DNA from: Auraticoccus cholistanensis
GTDB taxonomy: Bacteria; Actinomycetota; Actinomycetes; Propionibacteriales; Propionibacteriaceae
Assembly (NCBI RefSeq): GCF_009742705.1
Contig: NZ_WPCU01000010.1
Span: 739,531-803,530 of the forward strand
DNA length: 64,000 bases
Reading direction: 5' to 3'
Made by a program: the position numbers and the translations under genes
Shown: positions 60,722 to 64,000 of the stretch, one piece after another
Numbering within the stretch: position 1 is the first letter of the stretch
How the letters are laid out: each line of letters starts with the position of its first letter
The notes under the pieces: model-generated
Databases searched by the model: none
Seen by the model: only the letters and a program-made list of their open reading frames with translations
What the model was told of the DNA's origin: nothing

Positions 60722-61696
60722 GTGAGCAATCCTGCAGCTGGTTGGTACCCCGACCCGGGCGGCCAGCCGGGCATGTTCCGCTACTGGGACGGCTCGGCGT
60801 GGTCGGCCGCCCTCTCCCCCACCCCGCAGGCGGCTCCTCCGTCGCAGGGGCTGGTGCCGCGTGCGACGACCCCGGGGACGCAGCCGCTGGGCCGGCTCGG
60901 CCAGCAGGGGCCCGCCGGCGGCGGCCCCGGAGGCCACGGCCACGCCGGCTACGCCAGCTACGGCCAGCACCACCCGGTCCCTCCGGCCCGCACCCGCAGC
61001 TCCAAGGGCTGGATCGCCGTCCTGGCGGTGGTCGGTGTGGTGGTGGCGGTGCTGATCGGGCTGGCCGTGCGGGCGGTGTCCGACGTGGCGGGCGGCGGTT
61101 CCGGCCAGCGGCCCAACGGCCAGCCCACCCAGCAGGTGTGCCCCGAGGAGCAGCCTGCGACGGCCGAGCCCACGCCCCCGCCGGCGGACGGGCGGGTGCA
61201 CGGCGGCGCGCTGTCGTTCCCCATGCTGCCGCCGCCCTGGGAGGCCCCGCACCCGGACAACCGCGTCCCCTTCGGCCGCGACGTGCAGGTCCAGACCGCC
61301 TTCGTGGAGGACTTCGAGTCCGAGGGCAGCAGCTGGGTGGCCAGCGTGCTGGTCGGCGAGCTGATCGCCGGTGACGGCTTCTTCACCCCCGAGCAGGGGG
61401 CCGAGATCGTGGTCCGCTGCGTGGTGGGCGTCTTCTACGGGCCCAACACCGAGGTCACCCGCGACGACCGCGTCAGCCGCGCCACCACCGTCGACGGCAA
61501 GGACGCCTGGCTGGTCGAGTCGCACCTGACCTTCGACATCCCCGACCTGGAGACCAAGGGCGAGACGCTGATCCTGATGATCGTGGCCACCGGCGAGGCG
61601 ACCGCGAGCCTGTTCTACGCCTCCATCCCCGACACCAGCCCGCAGTTCATGCAGCCGGCCCGCGACGCCATGGAGAACCTGCGCGTCGAGGAGTGA
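60722..61696 (+). CDS. DUF2510 membrane-anchored protein
   Basis: A 324-aa protein. The N-terminal DUF2510 motif is AGWYPDPGGQPGMFRYWDGSAWSA. A Gly/His-rich linker, one transmembrane helix at ~95-118 (GWIAVLAVVGVVVAVLIGLAV) and an extracytoplasmic domain of ~200 residues follow. That outer domain looks like a lipoprotein-type beta fold (ALSFPMLPPPWEAP, VDGKDAWLVESHLTFDIPDLETKGETLILMIV) and is unassigned. The same theme appears in other actinobacterial secreted proteins. Confidence 0.85.
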   Translation: MSNPAAGWYPDPGGQPGMFRYWDGSAWSAALSPTPQAAPPSQGLVPRATTPGTQPLGRLGQQGPAGGGPGGHGHAGYASYGQHHPVPPARTRSSKGWIAVLAVVGVVVAVLIGLAVRAVSDVAGGGSGQRPNGQPTQQVCPEEQPATAEPTPPPADGRVHGGALSFPMLPPPWEAPHPDNRVPFGRDVQVQTAFVEDFESEGSSWVASVLVGELIAGDGFFTPEQGAEIVVRCVVGVFYGPNTEVTRDDRVSRATTVDGKDAWLVESHLTFDIPDLETKGETLILMIVATGEATASLFYASIPDTSPQFMQPARDAMENLRVEE

Positions 61697-61736
61697 CCGC
61701 CCCGGCTCCCGGTGCGTCCCCGCCCGGCCGCGCAGG

Positions 61737-61889
61737 CGCGTCCACGTCGAGCTGGCCGTGCCGTCGGAGGTCGCGGAGTCGCGGCTGGCCACCACGCTCG
61801 CCGCCGGTGGCCGGCTGCTGGAGGAGTCGCTGGACCGCTGGCGGGTGGCCGACCCGGAGGGCGACGAGCTGGTGGTCGTCAGCGGGTGA
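61737..61889 (+). pseudogene. Remnant of a VOC/glyoxalase-like C-terminal domain
   Basis: One frame reads RVHVELAVPSEVAESRLATT, then LAAGGRLLEESLDRWRVADP and EGDELVVVSG before the stop codon. This is the familiar end of a glyoxalase-like domain (VAVP..VAE.RVAA.LAAGGR, then ADPEGNE). No start codon and no N-terminal half are found; the frame runs back into the DUF2510 gene. It is probably a decayed gene fragment overlapping the end of the convergent lipoprotein gene by 11 bp. Confidence 0.55.
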
Positions 61890-62640
61890 GGTCGGTGGCA
61901 AGCTCGGTGAGCTCGTCGGCGTCGGCGGTGCCGTCGTCCTGGACGATCAGCAGCAGCACCTCCGCCTCGCGCTGCAGCACCAGCTCCGACCACCGTTCGG
62001 GGCCGCAGCCGCGGCGTCCGGCGTACCAGCTGCCGTCCTCGGCCACCGGCTCGACGACCAGCGGCGCGGCGCCCTCGTTCGGGCAGCCCTGCAGCAGCTC
62101 GCGGTAGCCGCGTGCGTAGCGGCCGGCGGTGTCCGCGTCGGCGAAGGACATCAGCAGGCCGTTGCCGGGACGTCCGGCCTCGTCGAGGTAGGTGGCCGCC
62201 AGCGCGTGCTCGGGGACGACCTCCTCCGCCGGGGTGGCCCCGCAGCGCGGCAGCGCCTCCCACGCCGCCTGCGCCGGGTCGACGGCGTGGGTCCAGGTGC
62301 CGTTGGGCACGTACTCCCCCTCCGACGGCGGCCGCTCCTCGGCGGTGAAGCCCAGCACCTCACGGGGCAGGTCGTCCTGGTCGAGGTCACCGGCGGTGGA
62401 GGGCGCCGGCGCGGTCGGCCGGGGCGGCGGCTCGCGGTCCGGGGACGAGGCCGTCGGCGTCTCGGCCGGTGTGGTCGTGGCTTGCGGGCTGCCGCCGGCC
62501 GTCGCGGGCGTGGCGGTCCCGGGCGCGGTCGTCGCGACCGTGGGCTCCGGCGTGGGGACGCCGGGCTGCGTCCCGGCGCTGCAGCCGCTCAGCACCAGCA
62601 GCAGGACGACGGCCGCCGGCGTCCCGGTGCGGACCCGCAT
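61879..62640 (-). CDS. Secreted lipoprotein of unknown function
   Basis: A 253-aa protein: signal peptide with lipobox LSGC, a ~60-residue Thr/Pro/Ala-rich linker, then a ~160-residue domain with paired Cys (LPRCGATPAEEV, LLQGCPNEG, RRGCGPERW) that resembles actinobacterial sensor-type PknH-like extracellular domains, without a firm match. Its ATG shares one base with the stop codon of the M15 peptidase gene, so it is co-translated with that cell-wall enzyme. Confidence 0.8.
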   Translation of the reverse strand: MRVRTGTPAAVVLLLVLSGCSAGTQPGVPTPEPTVATTAPGTATPATAGGSPQATTTPAETPTASSPDREPPPRPTAPAPSTAGDLDQDDLPREVLGFTAEERPPSEGEYVPNGTWTHAVDPAQAAWEALPRCGATPAEEVVPEHALAATYLDEAGRPGNGLLMSFADADTAGRYARGYRELLQGCPNEGAAPLVVEPVAEDGSWYAGRRGCGPERWSELVLQREAEVLLLIVQDDGTADADELTELATDLTR

Positions 62641-64000
62641 CAGTCGTTCTCGAAGTGCTGGTAGTCCCGGTTGGCCCAGCGCCCGCCCCAGAACCAGCCG
62701 CGCTTCTCCAGCGCCTTGACGATGGTGCTGCCGGTGGTCAGCACCGCCGGGTGCTCCTTGGGCCGGTTGAGCCCGCCGCCGAGGATGTACTTGTGGCCGT
62801 TGGAGGGCCACCACGTCCCGCGGGCGTCCTTGTAGGGGTTCTGCACCGTGTTGATGTCCACCGCGATGCCGTAGGAGTGCGGCGAGACGGCGTAGGGGTT
62901 GCCGACCACGCTGCGGCAGTTGAAGCCGGAGGTGTTGTTGGCGTACATCTGCTTCGGGTCGTCCCCGCCCCAGCGGTTCGGGTTGTCCATCCGGTAGATC
63001 TCGTAGCGGGCCCGGTAGGCCTCCTCGAAGGCGGCCACCACGCCGTCCACCATGGAGGAGCGCACGATCATCACGCCGCGGCGGGCGCGCCCGTCGAAGC
63101 CCCAGTAGCTCATGGTGATGGTGCGCAGGCTGGAGGGCCCGACCGGGCAGCCGGAGCGGTAGGTGTCCTCGACGTCGGCCGCCGTGGTGCGCCGCACCAC
63201 CGGCCGGAAGTCGGGGGTGGCCCAGGTGCCGCGGCCGGGCTTCCACTCCACGACCCCGTGCTGGAACCACTGCCAGCAGCCGCCGCTGTTGCAGCGCTCG
63301 TCGGACTCGGGGTAGCCGAGGATGCCGCGCTCCCAGCCGTAGCTCGCCCACTCGCGGCGGATGCCGCCGGTGGACCAGTGCGCGCCGGTGGCCGAGGACC
63401 AGTGCACCGACCCCTTCTGGAACGACTGGTAGCAGCCGCCGGCGGGCAGCCCGCAGCGCTTGTCGCCGATCGGGTAGCCGAGCTTGCCGCTGGCGTAGCC
63501 GGCGCGCCGCCACGCCTTGCGGAAGTCGCCCACGGTGAAGTGGTGCCCCGCGCCCTTGGCCCAGGTGACCCGGTTGCCGCTGCTGAACAGCTGGTAGCAG
63601 CCGCCCTGGACGGCGCCGCAGACCTTGTCGGTGCTGGGGAAGCCGTGGGTCCGGCTGCCGGAGTCGGCCACGAACTCCTCCAGGAAGCCCCCCACGACCG
63701 TGTGCGCGCCGGTGTCGGCGGACCAGTAGATCCGGCCGTGCTCGTAGCCGGCCCAGCGACCGCCGCTGATGGCCCTCTCGGACGTGGTCTCGCGACCCAG
63801 CGGTCCGGACGGCCCGCCGGTGGCGGCGTACTTGCGCGCGATGGGGCTGTCCGCGGCCCGGCCGGTGGTCCGCTCCGCCTGGCGCTCGGCGGTGCTGGCG
63901 GACGGACTGGGCTCCGCCGGGGTGGTCGGGCCGGCGCTCTGCGAGCCGGTGGACGCCGAGGGGCTCGGCTCGGGCGACGGCTCCGCGGTGACGGACGGCG
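62640..64000 (-). CDS. LGFP-repeat M15 D-Ala-D-Ala carboxypeptidase-like protein (5' end outside window)
   Basis: At least 453 residues are visible and the frame is open to 64000, so the start lies beyond the window. From the N-terminal side there is a Pro/Ser/Thr-rich region, then about four LGFP-type repeats (LGYPIGDKRC, LGYPESDERC) and a C-terminal M15 domain. Zinc and catalytic residues are in SPHSYGIAVDI and DYQHFEND. It should bind and trim peptidoglycan outside the membrane. Three repeats each carry a Cys pair (CGAVQGGC, CGLPAGGC, CNSGGC), probably disulfides. Confidence 0.87.
   Translation of the reverse strand, partial: PSVTAEPSPEPSPSASTGSQSAGPTTPAEPSPSASTAERQAERTTGRAADSPIARKYAATGGPSGPLGRETTSERAISGGRWAGYEHGRIYWSADTGAHTVVGGFLEEFVADSGSRTHGFPSTDKVCGAVQGGCYQLFSSGNRVTWAKGAGHHFTVGDFRKAWRRAGYASGKLGYPIGDKRCGLPAGGCYQSFQKGSVHWSSATGAHWSTGGIRREWASYGWERGILGYPESDERCNSGGCWQWFQHGVVEWKPGRGTWATPDFRPVVRRTTAADVEDTYRSGCPVGPSSLRTITMSYWGFDGRARRGVMIVRSSMVDGVVAAFEEAYRARYEIYRMDNPNRWGGDDPKQMYANNTSGFNCRSVVGNPYAVSPHSYGIAVDINTVQNPYKDARGTWWPSNGHKYILGGGLNRPKEHPAVLTTGSTIVKALEKRGWFWGGRWANRDYQHFEND

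Overview
The window is a chromosomal segment of a very GC-rich actinobacterium. Several lineage markers support this: a mycothiol synthase (MshD), a GlnR-type OmpR regulator, the MurT/GatD peptidoglycan-amidation pair, an HBHA-like protein beside its XRE regulator, DUF2510 and LGFP-repeat proteins, many GTG starts, and at least 13 genes with a TANNNT hexamer 6-7 nt before the start codon, as expected of leaderless transcripts. I cannot fix the genus. I see no insertion sequence, integrase, prophage, rRNA or CRISPR array; most of the gene content is core, with some accessory catabolic modules.

Layout. 0-5 kb (minus): two coupled dynamin-like GTPases and a PrsW-type membrane protease. 5-10.3 kb: tRNA-Arg(TCT), small housekeeping genes (DUF1330, S4, ankyrin, YbaK), an MFS transporter, an XRE regulator divergent from a methionine aminopeptidase, orn and tRNA-His. 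10.6-20.6 kb: an 11-gene, almost entirely overlapping catabolic operon (amino-acid-type ABC importer, GntR/FCD regulator, aminotransferase, enolase-superfamily epimerase, M20 hydrolase, nitrilase-fold amidase, metal-free M24/ectoine-hydrolase-like enzyme, RidA, D-2-hydroxyacid dehydrogenase) behind an 18-bp palindromic operator. It is the best candidate here for an undescribed pathway. 20.6-25.2 kb: murT-gatD, an aldo/keto reductase, tRNA-Lys and an SQR-like flavoprotein. 25.2-30.1 kb (minus): a DUF418 protein and a sugar ABC importer. 30.2-36.5 kb: a peroxiredoxin, tRNA-Leu, typA, a protealysin-like M4 protease fused to an emfourin-like inhibitor domain, and an XRE-HBHA pair. 36.8-50 kb: GH65 phosphorylase with beta-phosphoglucomutase, asparaginase, YgfZ and nitrobindin-like proteins, dtd, GH3 glycosidase divergent from a LacI regulator, a MoaD-like carrier, glnR and a SUFU-domain protein. 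50.3-60.7 kb: phosphate and polyphosphate genes (mshD-ppk, a Nudix/phosphatase protein, Ggt, pstSCAB behind a PHO box). 60.7-64 kb: a DUF2510 protein, a VOC remnant, a lipoprotein and an LGFP-repeat M15 peptidase that runs off the right edge.

The most notable points are an mshD reading frame with no stop codon before ppk, a protease fused to a domain resembling its dedicated inhibitor, a ~95-bp inverted duplication upstream of the GH65 gene, a seven-box TCACAGCC array after gatD, a nitrobindin whose heme histidine is Tyr, and recognisable operators for PhoP, LacI and GntR regulators.
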